Shown here: one piece after another, positions 8,174 through 14,700 of the stretch | Numbering within the stretch: position 1 is the first letter of the stretch | Layout: each line of letters starts with the position of its first letter | Source of the DNA: Bdellovibrionales bacterium | GTDB lineage: Bacteria; Bdellovibrionota; UBA1018; CAIMNF01 | Length of the DNA: 21,292 nucleotides | Assembly (NCBI GenBank): GCA_947457605.1 | Contig: CANGWP010000019.1 | Coordinates: 1 to 21,292 of the forward strand | Direction: 5' to 3' | Program-made: the position numbers and the translations under genes | The notes under the pieces: generated by a model | The model's database searches: none | Told to the model about the DNA's origin: nothing | The model's input: only the letters and a program-made list of their open reading frames with translations

Positions 8174-8668
8174 ATGCCTGATCAGTACGAAGTTCGCATT
8201 CGAAAAGAGGCTCTGAAGTTTGCAGCGAGCCACATGACGGTTTTTCCGGATGGCACCAAGGAGGCCTTGCACGGGCACCAGTTCCAACCCACGCTCTCGT
8301 TTTGTTTTCCGGAATCCGGATTTGAATCCATGATTCCGTTTTCCGTGATCAAGCAGTCCATGAAAAAAATCGCAAAACTTTGGGATGAGAAAGTGCTTCT
8401 GGCGACCGAGAACCCGTTTTTTGAGCTGGTAAAAAACGGGCGTGATGAAATTGAATTCAAGCTCTGCGGGAAGCGCTATGTTTTGCCCGCGGACGAAGTA
8501 GTTCTGCTCAAGGTGGACAACATCACTTGCGAGCGATTGGCTCGTGCCTATTTTGAGTTCTTGCGTTCAGACCTGGAACCGGTTTTGAACACCGCTTCTG
8601 CGATTTCATTGAGTGTCACCATTGAGGAAAGTCCAGGCCAGGGAGCCGTTTATCAGCATGTCTTCTAA
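8174..8668 (+). CDS. 6-pyruvoyl-tetrahydropterin synthase / QueD family protein (PTPS-III-like motif)
   Basis: A 164-residue member of the PTPS/QueD fold. The zinc triad is clear: His20 in FAASH, and His33 and His35 in LHGHQF. The usual catalytic cysteine four residues before HGH is missing; instead the sequence is E-A-L-H-G-H with Glu30. This resembles the PTPS-III type, in which Glu replaces Cys and dihydroneopterin triphosphate is cleaved to 6-hydroxymethyl-dihydropterin. The C-terminal substrate-binding segment is intact (EESPGQGAVY). The region between is longer than in QueD (about 120 residues). It is first in a five-gene operon and its start is only 24 bases from the divergent SDR start. 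The product could serve folate or another pterin; queuosine synthesis is less likely without the cysteine. Confidence 0.88.
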   Translation: MPDQYEVRIRKEALKFAASHMTVFPDGTKEALHGHQFQPTLSFCFPESGFESMIPFSVIKQSMKKIAKLWDEKVLLATENPFFELVKNGRDEIEFKLCGKRYVLPADEVVLLKVDNITCERLARAYFEFLRSDLEPVLNTASAISLSVTIEESPGQGAVYQHVF

Positions 8669-9035
8669 TGCGCCTACGCGATTCAATCTCACGGCTTTCT
8701 CCGAATTTCGAGCCTCCCATACGCTGGAAGGCTTTCGGGTTCCCCATTTCCATCTTTGGAAGATCTCGGTGAGTTTCAATGTGCCTTATCCATTGAAAGG
8801 GGATCGTGTGGTGGATTTGGTTTTTGCAGAGCTGCAACTCGAAGAATTGATCGCACCTCTCAAGGGATCTCTATTGGAGGATGCTTTGAAGATGAGCCCA
8901 ACCAGTGAAAATCTTTGCATTTGGCTTTGGCGACAATGGAGTGAGAGGGTTCAGGATTGGGCATTGTCGGCGGTTTCCGTTACGCTCTGTGATCTTGAGG
9001 GGCGCCCATCAGGAAAAGCGGAGCTCAGGGCGTGA
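8658..9035 (+). CDS. divergent second PTPS/QueD-family protein
   Basis: A 125-residue protein starting at ATG 8658, inside the end of the preceding gene (11-base overlap). The family pattern is visible but worn. His21 in FRASH, and His30 and His32 in PHFHLW, replace the HGH signature with HFH. The later family motif PTSENLCIWLW is clear and the V-D-L segment around residue 52 matches the V-x-D-F region. There is no cysteine or glutamate at the catalytic position before the second histidine, and the terminal glutamate segment reads C-D-L-E-G-R, so catalysis may be lost or changed. It may form a mixed oligomer with the neighbour, since PTPS enzymes build active sites between subunits. It overlaps the ABC ATPase start by four bases. 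Confidence 0.8.
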   Translation: MSSNAPTRFNLTAFSEFRASHTLEGFRVPHFHLWKISVSFNVPYPLKGDRVVDLVFAELQLEELIAPLKGSLLEDALKMSPTSENLCIWLWRQWSERVQDWALSAVSVTLCDLEGRPSGKAELRA

Positions 9036-9763
9036 TTCAACTTCAGGGCGCCTCCAGGATTTTCACGAAAACAGGGACCGGGCTTGGAGCCACCAGTCTT
9101 GATTTCAATTCTGGAGAATGGGTGACTCTGCTCGGTCCGTCGGGGTGTGGAAAAAGCACCTTGCTTCGGTTGATTGCGGGATTGGAGAAGCCATCCGAAG
9201 GGACTGTGATCAGACCGCAGGCGAAAGATCAGATTGGATTTGTTTTCCAGGATTCAGCACTTCTACCCTGGTTGAGCGTTCTTGAAAATACAATGCTTCC
9301 TCTTCGGCTGAAGGGAGTTTCCCTGAAGGACGCCAAGGCATCGGCCGAAAAGGAATTGAATCGATTGCGAATTCAAATTCATGCAGGCAGCAAGCCACAC
9401 GAACTATCGGGCGGAATACGGATGCGCGTTTCCCTTGCTCGAACGCTGGTAAAATCCCCGAAATTGATCCTTCTGGATGAGCCGTTTGCGGCTCTGGATG
9501 AACCCATCCGGATCGAGCTTGGGCTTGAGCTCCGGGAGTTGTTCAATTCACTGAAACCTACCATCGTCATGGTTACCCACTCCATTACCGAAGCATTGTG
9601 GCTTTCGGACCGGGTGGTTGTGTTTCAAGGGCAGCCTGGGAAAGTGGTGCTGGACGAGGCGCTTGGTTTTGGCGCCCAAAGGACTCTCTCGCAACGGGGT
9701 GATCCGCGGTTTTTATCCATGGTGGAACGTTGCTTTGGGATTCTGAAGGGAGGTCTGCAGTGA
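9032..9763 (+). CDS. ABC importer ATP-binding protein (nitrate/sulfonate/thiamine-precursor class)
   Basis: A 243-residue ATPase starting with GTG, four bases overlapping the previous stop. Walker A is GPSGCGKS (35-42), the Q-loop glutamine is 73 in VFQD, Walker B is LILLDE (145-150), the D-loop LDE follows, and the switch histidine is 183 in VTHS. The segment LLPWLSVLEN after the Q-loop is characteristic of the SsuB/TauB/ThiZ group. The signature motif reads LSGGIRMR instead of the usual LSGGMRQR: the LSGG core is kept but the following glutamine is replaced by methionine. It should hydrolyse ATP to drive the permease encoded directly downstream. The family alone does not fix the substrate. 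Confidence 0.95.
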   Translation: MIQLQGASRIFTKTGTGLGATSLDFNSGEWVTLLGPSGCGKSTLLRLIAGLEKPSEGTVIRPQAKDQIGFVFQDSALLPWLSVLENTMLPLRLKGVSLKDAKASAEKELNRLRIQIHAGSKPHELSGGIRMRVSLARTLVKSPKLILLDEPFAALDEPIRIELGLELRELFNSLKPTIVMVTHSITEALWLSDRVVVFQGQPGKVVLDEALGFGAQRTLSQRGDPRFLSMVERCFGILKGGLQ

Positions 9764-10521
9764 GATTCGGCAGGGTCCTCTTCCCATTGATTCCTTTGAT
9801 TGTGATCACAGGTCTGAGCGAGATTCTGGTCAGTTCTGGCGTCATTCCGAAATATCTGCTCCCCGCACCCTCACAGGTGGCTTCGGTGTTGCTGGATGAT
9901 CCCGGATCTTTCATCTCGGCGTTTCTTGAGACGGCCAGGGCATCCGCTCTGGGACTTCTGTTTTCCGTTGTGTTTGGACTTTTGATTGCGTTGATTTTGT
10001 CCTTTTCCACTTTGGTAAGGAAAATGTTCTATCCATACGCGATTTTTTTTCAGACTGTCCCCATCATTGCGATCGCGCCACTCCTGGTGATCTGGCTTGG
10101 ATATGGTCTCCCGACGGTGGTGGCGTCCTCATTTATCGTTTCAGTTTTTCCGGTCATTGCAAATAGTGTGACCGGACTCCTGGGAACTGAGCCAATCTGG
10201 CTTGATCTTTTTCAGCTGATGGATGCCTCCCGATTGCAGGTGCTTTTGAAATTGCGTTTTCCTGCGGCTCTTCCCCAGGTGTTTGCGGGCTTCCGAATTG
10301 CAGCCGGGCTTGCAGTGATCGGAGCCATTGTCGGGGAGTTCATTGCGGGGAGCGGGCTTGGGGGCCTTGTGGATACTGCCCGGAATCAGCAACGGGTGGA
10401 CCGGGTTTTCGCCGCTGTATTGCTTGCTGCGATCCTGGGGATTCTTTACTTCGCTGCAATTGCGTTTTTGTCTCGGATATTATTGGTGAATCGAAAGGAT
10501 GATCAGGATGTTTTGGTTTAG
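9760..10521 (+). CDS. ABC importer permease
   Basis: A 253-residue inner-membrane protein with about six membrane segments. The start is GTG 9760, overlapping the ATPase stop in GTGA, behind a very good ribosome-binding site (AGGGAGG at 9747-9753); the longer open frame to 9730 is not needed. The cytoplasmic coupling (EAA) loop is the stretch around residues 150-175, with A-S-x-x-x-x-L-x-x-x-x-F-P-A-A-L-P, and G-E-F-I-A-G-S-G-L-G-G in the following segment is typical of SsuC/TauC/ThiX permeases. It forms the transport channel with the ATPase upstream and receives ligand from the binding protein encoded next. Confidence 0.95.
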   Translation: MRFGRVLFPLIPLIVITGLSEILVSSGVIPKYLLPAPSQVASVLLDDPGSFISAFLETARASALGLLFSVVFGLLIALILSFSTLVRKMFYPYAIFFQTVPIIAIAPLLVIWLGYGLPTVVASSFIVSVFPVIANSVTGLLGTEPIWLDLFQLMDASRLQVLLKLRFPAALPQVFAGFRIAAGLAVIGAIVGEFIAGSGLGGLVDTARNQQRVDRVFAAVLLAAILGILYFAAIAFLSRILLVNRKDDQDVLV

Positions 10522-11437
10522 GTTTTTTGCATGTTTCCTTGGTGGATTTGGAACAATTTTGTTTTCCCAGGCACAGGATTTGGCCTTGAATTGGAAGCCG
10601 GAACCCGAATTTGGAGGTTTCTATGAGGCCTATTTCAACCATCTTTATGAGAAAGAAGGGCTTTCCACCAAAATTCTTCCCGGTGGGGCAGGGCAGCCCG
10701 TCACCCAGTTGGTTGCGGGGAAAAAAGTTGATTTTGGAATCGCGGCCGCAGATGAGGTGATTCTGGCCCGGGCTCAAGGGGCGAAAGTGGTTGCCCTGTT
10801 TGCGGTTTACCAGAATGATCCCCAGGGTTTCATGGTTCATCCGGAAAAGGGCGTGAATTCCTTGAAGGAGCTCTTTCAAAGCGAGGGAACGATTGCGCTT
10901 CAAAAAGGTCTGCCCTATACCCTGTGGATTGAAAAAACCTATGCACCTGTAAAGGCAAAGCTTGTGCCCTACGCCGGAGGCATCAGCTCGTTTCTTCAGG
11001 ATAAGCGGTTTTCCCAGCAGTGTTTTGTCACTGCTGAACCCATTGCAGCAAGGAAAGAGAAGTTGAACCCGAAGACGTTCCTGATTTCCGAATCCGGGTT
11101 CAATCCCTACCTCACGGTTGTCATCGCGCACGAAGATGCCTTGAAGAGTGATTCCGCGAAGGTTGCGAAGTTCCTGAAAGCGACCCGGGAAGGGTGGAAG
11201 CGTTACCTGAAAGACGGAACCGCCACCAATGTGGAGATGCAGAAGTTGAATCCAAGCATGGATCTCGACACATTCAAAGAGTCGGCCAGGATTCAAAAAG
11301 AGTTCATCGAGACCGAGGAGACTCGCAAAAAAGGACTTGGGACCATGAACAAGGCGCGTTGGGAAAAACTTTATCAGCAACTTGTGGAGCTTAAACTTGC
11401 TCCTTCGGGAATGGTCGTGACGCAGTTCTTCCAATAA
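10508..11437 (+). CDS. NMT1/THI5-like periplasmic substrate-binding protein
   Basis: A 309-residue secreted binding protein. Two in-frame starts exist (10499 and 10508); 10508 is preferred because AAGGA lies eight bases upstream. The signal peptide ends near S-Q-A-Q. The mature start L-N-W-K-P-E-P-E-F-G-G-F-Y-E-A is the hallmark of the NMT1/THI5 family, whose known members bind the thiamine pyrimidine precursor, riboflavin, sulfonates or similar compounds. Conserved followers are LPGGAGQPVTQLVAGKKVDFGI and the A-x-G-A-K-V-V-A-L-F segment. Cysteine is nearly absent, so it is not a THI5-type pyrimidine synthase, which uses a cysteine-rich motif. The gene overlaps the permease end by 14 bases and closes the operon. 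The ligand may be a pterin, pyrimidine or flavin, inferred from neighbours only. Confidence 0.92.
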   Translation: MFWFRFFACFLGGFGTILFSQAQDLALNWKPEPEFGGFYEAYFNHLYEKEGLSTKILPGGAGQPVTQLVAGKKVDFGIAAADEVILARAQGAKVVALFAVYQNDPQGFMVHPEKGVNSLKELFQSEGTIALQKGLPYTLWIEKTYAPVKAKLVPYAGGISSFLQDKRFSQQCFVTAEPIAARKEKLNPKTFLISESGFNPYLTVVIAHEDALKSDSAKVAKFLKATREGWKRYLKDGTATNVEMQKLNPSMDLDTFKESARIQKEFIETEETRKKGLGTMNKARWEKLYQQLVELKLAPSGMVVTQFFQ

Positions 11438-11561
11438 AAATTTGATCGCGTCAAAAAAAAGTTGATTTTTCACTGATCCCTGAGACGATTGTTGCACTCA
11501 TTGAAGAGTTCCAATTGAAATGACTCGATTGGAGGAGATTTAGGATAATCTTGGGGGAAAA

Positions 11562-12530
11562 ATGACCAAAGTTAATGCGTTCGCATTGGCGTTCTTGTTG
11601 GCAGGTTCCTCTCTGGCGTCTGCCCACGTCGGGGAAGTTTCAACATCACAGCAATCACATCATATCTTCGGGAAGGGTTCAGAGCAGGAAGTCAAGCTTT
11701 GCGACTTTGCACCAAAGAACGATCTACGAATCCCGGAGGGACTCGAATCCACAGGCGGGATCGACAAGGCGGCCTTCGAAAGAGCTATCGACAAGGTGGA
11801 AGCATTGTACACGCCAATCGTGGCGCAAAAAGGGGCCGTTCTGAAGATGAATCGCTTGTGGAGCTCATCGGAGGTCAATGCCAGCGCAACGAGAAAAGGC
11901 AAGACCTGGATTGTCAATGCATACGGCGGTCTGGCCCGGTTCAAATGGATGACTTATGATGGTGAAGTGATGGTGCTCTGCCATGAGATGGGTCATCATT
12001 TGGGCGGCTTTCCGAGCTATCCGGGAGCTCTTGGTGGCTCGTGGGCCTCCAATGAGGGGCAATCTGATTATTTTGCGACAATGAAGTGCTTTCGAAGAAT
12101 CATTGAAAATGACGACAACGAGGCCATCCTTTCTCAGATGACAGTCCCAAGCGATGTGTCGAAGGCTTGCCAGATCTCCTATTCTTCGGCCAAAGACGTA
12201 GCCATTTGCGTTCGTTCTTCAATGACGGGCAAGGTTTTGGCGCGGGTTCTTTATGAATTGGGGCGCTCCGGTCCAAGAACGTCCGAGCCGGCCAATCCGC
12301 CTGAGTTCGATACCCCTTCGACCAGTGAAGTGGGGTCTACCAACAATGCTCACCCGTTGTCACAGTGCCGTCTCGACACCTATTTCGCAGGGGCAGTCTG
12401 TTCCGTTTCGCCCATGATTGAATTCAGCCGGACAGAGGGTCAAACAGGGGCTTGCAATCAGGAAACGGGGGATGCCTTTGGATACCGTCCTCGATGCTGG
12501 TACAAGCCAGCCTTGAATTTCGCTCTCTGA
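11562..12530 (+). CDS. secreted HExxH zinc metallopeptidase
   Basis: A 322-residue protein with a clean Sec signal (cut after S-A-S-A, about residue 21). The zinc motif is C-H-E-M-G-H-H at 140-146 (His141, Glu142, His145). About 20 residues later comes N-E-G-Q-S-D (Glu165, Asp169), which fits the third zinc ligand and supporting acid of gluzincin-type enzymes; this differs from the metzincin at the window start. The C-terminal third holds several cysteines (for example at Q-C-R-L, V-C-S-V, A-C-N-Q, R-C-W-Y), suggesting disulfide bonds outside the cytoplasm. Translation starts behind GGGGGAAAA. A strong terminator follows, so it is a single-gene unit or the end of one. Protein or cell-wall peptide cleavage is likely; the substrate is unknown. 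Confidence 0.85.
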   Translation: MTKVNAFALAFLLAGSSLASAHVGEVSTSQQSHHIFGKGSEQEVKLCDFAPKNDLRIPEGLESTGGIDKAAFERAIDKVEALYTPIVAQKGAVLKMNRLWSSSEVNASATRKGKTWIVNAYGGLARFKWMTYDGEVMVLCHEMGHHLGGFPSYPGALGGSWASNEGQSDYFATMKCFRRIIENDDNEAILSQMTVPSDVSKACQISYSSAKDVAICVRSSMTGKVLARVLYELGRSGPRTSEPANPPEFDTPSTSEVGSTNNAHPLSQCRLDTYFAGAVCSVSPMIEFSRTEGQTGACNQETGDAFGYRPRCWYKPALNFAL

Positions 12531-12558
12531 TTTTTGAGCAAGGATCTTGTCTCAATTA

Positions 12559-12589
12559 GGGCAACTCGTGTTTGCGAGTTGCCCTTTTT
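12559..12589 (+). terminator. rho-independent terminator after the peptidase gene
   Basis: A perfect ten-base-pair stem (GGGCAACTCG at 12559-12568 with CGAGTTGCCC at 12575-12584), a six-base loop and five T. It ends the metallopeptidase transcript. The last part of its 3' arm also serves as the likely -35 box of the next gene. Confidence 0.93.
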
Positions 12590-12607
12590 GTTTCCCATGG
12601 CAATAAT
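12579..12607 (+). promoter_or_regulatory. sigma70-type promoter of the PP2C-cNMP gene
   Basis: TTGCCC (12579-12584) is followed after 17 bases by AATAAT (12602-12607, five of six consensus bases). The predicted start, six to eight bases on, lies at 12614-12616 and the start codon is at 12616. The only Shine-Dalgarno-like bases (AGGG) are one base from the ATG, too close to work, so a leaderless mRNA is likely. The -35 box is inside the preceding terminator stem. Confidence 0.55.
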
Positions 12608-12615
12608 GGTAGGGC

Positions 12616-13800
12616 ATGAAGCAGCCAAAGACCCTACACGTTAGCATGCTCGGACCTAAGAACCGCGTAAATGAGGATTTTGCTCTTGTGAATCAGGAGC
12701 AGGGAATTCACGTGATTTGCGATGCTTCAAGCAAATCCGGCAAGGGGAACTATGCCTCCGAGTTTGTAGCCCGGCAGATTCAGGAACGACTGGTGAATGC
12801 AAACCGCGAGCTTCGGGATGAGGAAATTGCCTATCAAGGACCCAAGCGTCTCCAAAAGATGCAGGAATGCATGCTTGAGGCATTTACAGATGTGGGCGCT
12901 GACTTTTTGAAGCTGGGCACACAAAATGCGAATTTTGCAGATGCAAAGGTTTCCTGCATTGCCGTTTGGCTCAATGACCGTTTTGCAATTCTTGCGCATC
13001 TCGGAAACTGCAGGGCTTTTCTTTACCGGTCTGGCCGGGTTTACACTCTTACCAAAGACCACATTGCGGAAAATGCAGGAGATTCTGAACTCTCCAGGGT
13101 ATTTTTAAAATCGATTGGCCCCAACTTGGGAACCCCAGATCTTTTGAAAATAGAATTCGAACCCAGCGATATCCTTTTTCTTGCGACAGATGGTCTGTAT
13201 TCCGGGTTTGATCGAAATGGCATTTCAGCCATGGTTGAAATGATGCTGAAGGGAGAGGATTTGAAGAGTCTGATTTCCCAGTGCGCCTATTCCAGCGGGG
13301 ATCATGCAACCCTGGTTCAAATCCAGGTCCCTGCGGAGTCAACCGGTGTGGTTCTGAGTGCCTCCGAGAGAGTCGGACTGGTTTCAAAAACTCCTTTGTG
13401 CAGATACATGAATTATACTGAGCAAAGTCACGTGGCGGCACTTTGTCAAATTGAAGAGTTCGAGCCCGGAACCATTCTGGTTCAGGAGGGCACTGAAGGG
13501 GAGTGCATGTATCTGATTGCGAAGGGCACCCTCGAGATCAACGTAAAAGGGCAGTTTATCGTTTACAAAAAGGCGGGGGAGTTTTTGGGTGAGGTCAGCC
13601 TGATCCAACAAGGGAAGCGAACCGCAACTGCGATCGCCAAGGATCGGGTAACCCTCCTCAGTCTTCAACGGTCTGACTTGAGAGAAGCCTTCAAAAAGGA
13701 CGTAGAGCTGGAAAAGAACTTTTACCGGGGCATGCTGGAAATGGTCCTTGACCGATTGGTGGAACAGGGTCGCGAGATCGCGAAGATGAAGAGCGTTTAG
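12616..13800 (+). CDS. PP2C-type phosphatase fused to a cyclic-nucleotide-binding domain
   Basis: A 394-residue cytoplasmic protein. Residues 1-238 are a PPM/PP2C serine/threonine phosphatase: N-E-D (Asp21), C-D-A-S-S (Asp36, in place of the usual D-G), L-G-N-C-R-A-F-L-Y-R (129-138), A-T-D-G-L (Asp192) and S-G-D-H (Asp229, in place of D-N). The metal-binding aspartates are all kept. Residues 272-360 are a cNMP-binding domain with F-x-x-G-x-x-x-x-x-E-G near the start and a phosphate-binding cassette GEVSL...KRTATA (325-339, Arg335). A short helical tail follows. This layout suggests a phosphatase whose activity answers to cAMP or cGMP, acting on Ser/Thr-phosphorylated targets or an anti-sigma-type switch. 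No kinase is visible nearby. It precedes tRNA-Leu, whose promoter overlaps its stop codon. Confidence 0.92.
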   Translation: MKQPKTLHVSMLGPKNRVNEDFALVNQEQGIHVICDASSKSGKGNYASEFVARQIQERLVNANRELRDEEIAYQGPKRLQKMQECMLEAFTDVGADFLKLGTQNANFADAKVSCIAVWLNDRFAILAHLGNCRAFLYRSGRVYTLTKDHIAENAGDSELSRVFLKSIGPNLGTPDLLKIEFEPSDILFLATDGLYSGFDRNGISAMVEMMLKGEDLKSLISQCAYSSGDHATLVQIQVPAESTGVVLSASERVGLVSKTPLCRYMNYTEQSHVAALCQIEEFEPGTILVQEGTEGECMYLIAKGTLEINVKGQFIVYKKAGEFLGEVSLIQQGKRTATAIAKDRVTLLSLQRSDLREAFKKDVELEKNFYRGMLEMVLDRLVEQGREIAKMKSV

Positions 13801-13802
13801 GA

Positions 13803-13831
13803 TTGACGCTCGGGACACCCTGGGATAGGGT
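13803..13831 (+). promoter_or_regulatory. sigma70-type promoter of tRNA-Leu
   Basis: TTGACG (13803-13808) and TAGGGT (13826-13831) are separated by 17 bases. The start would be near 13838, about 18 bases before the tRNA. The layout matches the tRNA-Val promoter (TTGACC, 17, TAGCCT), which strengthens both calls. Confidence 0.7.
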
Positions 13832-13855
13832 CGAATTCACCCTCTAAACAGGTTT

Positions 13856-13940
13856 GCGGTCGTGGTGGAATTGGTAGACACGTACGTTTGAGGGGCGTAT
13901 GCCGAGAGGCGTGCTGGTTCAAGTCCAGTCGACCGCACCA
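13856..13940 (+). tRNA. tRNA-Leu (anticodon GAG)
   Basis: An 85-base class II tRNA with a long variable arm. The acceptor stem is GCGGTCG with CGACCGC, followed by A and an encoded CCA at 13938-13940. The anticodon stem TACGT/GCGTA holds the loop TTGAGGG, giving anticodon GAG (leucine CUC and CUU codons). The D arm (GGAATTGGTAGAC) and T loop (TTCAAGT) match bacterial leucine tRNAs. Its 3' end lies only eight bases from the stop of the convergent barrel gene; no direct repeat or integrase indicates use as an insertion site. Confidence 0.97.
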
Positions 13941-13948
13941 TTCTTTTG

Positions 13949-14617
13949 TCATTCAAATTCAAGTCTGAGTCCAAAAACGTAGAGCTCCGGAACAACGCTG
14001 AAAATGCTGTTCTGGAATTCAGTCTCGAGGATTTCAGCAGTCAGATAAGCCTTTGTCATCCCAAGGGAACGGTAGGCATCGCGCGCAGTAACCTGATCAA
14101 TCCACGAGAGGTTCACCATCAACCCGTAGCTGAAGCTCATCTGGTTTCCACCCGGCATCTGAGCCAGAGCAGCCCCGTTGGGGATCCGGTAATGGTCGTA
14201 GCCCAAAGCTGCAGTTGGTACGATTGGTTGATTTTTAAATAGCTTCAGTTGATAGCGGAATGTGCCACCGATCATGGGAAATACCGAGTAGGTCGAAAAT
14301 CCTGACTGGAGCGCCGAAACGCCAGCTAAGGAAGCTCCGATGGAAAAGAGGCCGGCCTTTTGAAAAGGCAGGATCCATTCACCGCCGATTTGGAAAAGGT
14401 TTCCGCTTGCGCCACCGGTCGGGAAGTTGCGGATGGCAGTCCTGAATTGCAGCGCCCATCCGGATCGGAGGGATTGGTACCAAGGCAGGCCCGGATCGTA
14501 GTCCGGGTCATCCAGTATGGATTGAGGTGGCTGGTCTTCCGCGGAATGCGCCATTTCCGGGAACGTGAACAAACCAAGAAATCCGATGATTGCAATAAAT
14601 GCGGATATGGGCCTCAC
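13949..14617 (-). CDS. outer-membrane beta-barrel-like protein
   Basis: A 222-residue protein from GTG 14617. The open frame reaches 14701, but residues before the GTG are unlike a signal, whereas from it runs a normal Sec signal peptide (R-P-I-S then a hydrophobic core, cut near H-S-A-E-D). The mature part has eight or more alternating strands with aromatic girdles (for example F-S-I-G-A-S-L-A-G-V, F-R-Y-Q-L-K-L-F, S-F-S-Y-G-L-M-V-N-L) and ends V-F-G-L-R-L-E-F-E, all fitting a small outer-membrane barrel of the OmpA/OmpW size class. Residues 27-45 are an acidic, proline-rich lead. No family is recognised and no function can be given. There is no Shine-Dalgarno; a promoter placed so that transcription begins at the GTG suggests a leaderless mRNA. 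Confidence 0.8.
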   Translation of the reverse strand: MRPISAFIAIIGFLGLFTFPEMAHSAEDQPPQSILDDPDYDPGLPWYQSLRSGWALQFRTAIRNFPTGGASGNLFQIGGEWILPFQKAGLFSIGASLAGVSALQSGFSTYSVFPMIGGTFRYQLKLFKNQPIVPTAALGYDHYRIPNGAALAQMPGGNQMSFSYGLMVNLSWIDQVTARDAYRSLGMTKAYLTAEILETEFQNSIFSVVPELYVFGLRLEFE

Positions 14618-14624
14618 AATGAAA

Positions 14625-14655
14625 GTTTGACAAGGCGGGCTCAAGATTGTCAATT
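14625..14655. promoter_or_regulatory. overlapping divergent promoters within an inverted repeat
   Basis: TTGACAA (14627-14633) and TTGTCAA (14647-14653) form a perfect seven-base inverted repeat with centres 20 bases apart. Each arm is a perfect -35 box for one strand. Plus strand: TTGACA 14627-14632, 17 bases, TCAATT 14650-14655. Minus strand: TTGACA 14653-14648, 17 bases, TCAAAC 14630-14625. The -10 boxes match poorly (about three of six). The two promoters face each other and would exclude one another, or the repeat may be an operator. Confidence 0.45.
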
Positions 14656-14700
14656 GAACTATTGCAAAGCCCCGTTTTCTTGGGCAGCATTGGCCTTCCA

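Noticed and set aside
11444..11475. Hairpin TTTGA/TCAAA with A and T runs after the ABC operon
   Set aside because: The stem is only five A/T-rich base pairs and the following run is A, not T, so termination is not supported.
11460..11490. CTGATCCCTGAGACG after the binding-protein gene, recalling parts of a TPP riboswitch (thi box)
   Set aside because: Only short fragments match, in the wrong order, and no thiamine-type aptamer stems surround them. It lies after the ABC operon, not before it.
13856..13948. tRNA-Leu as an integration site for a mobile element
   Set aside because: No integrase, no repeated copy of the tRNA end and no change in gene character next to it.
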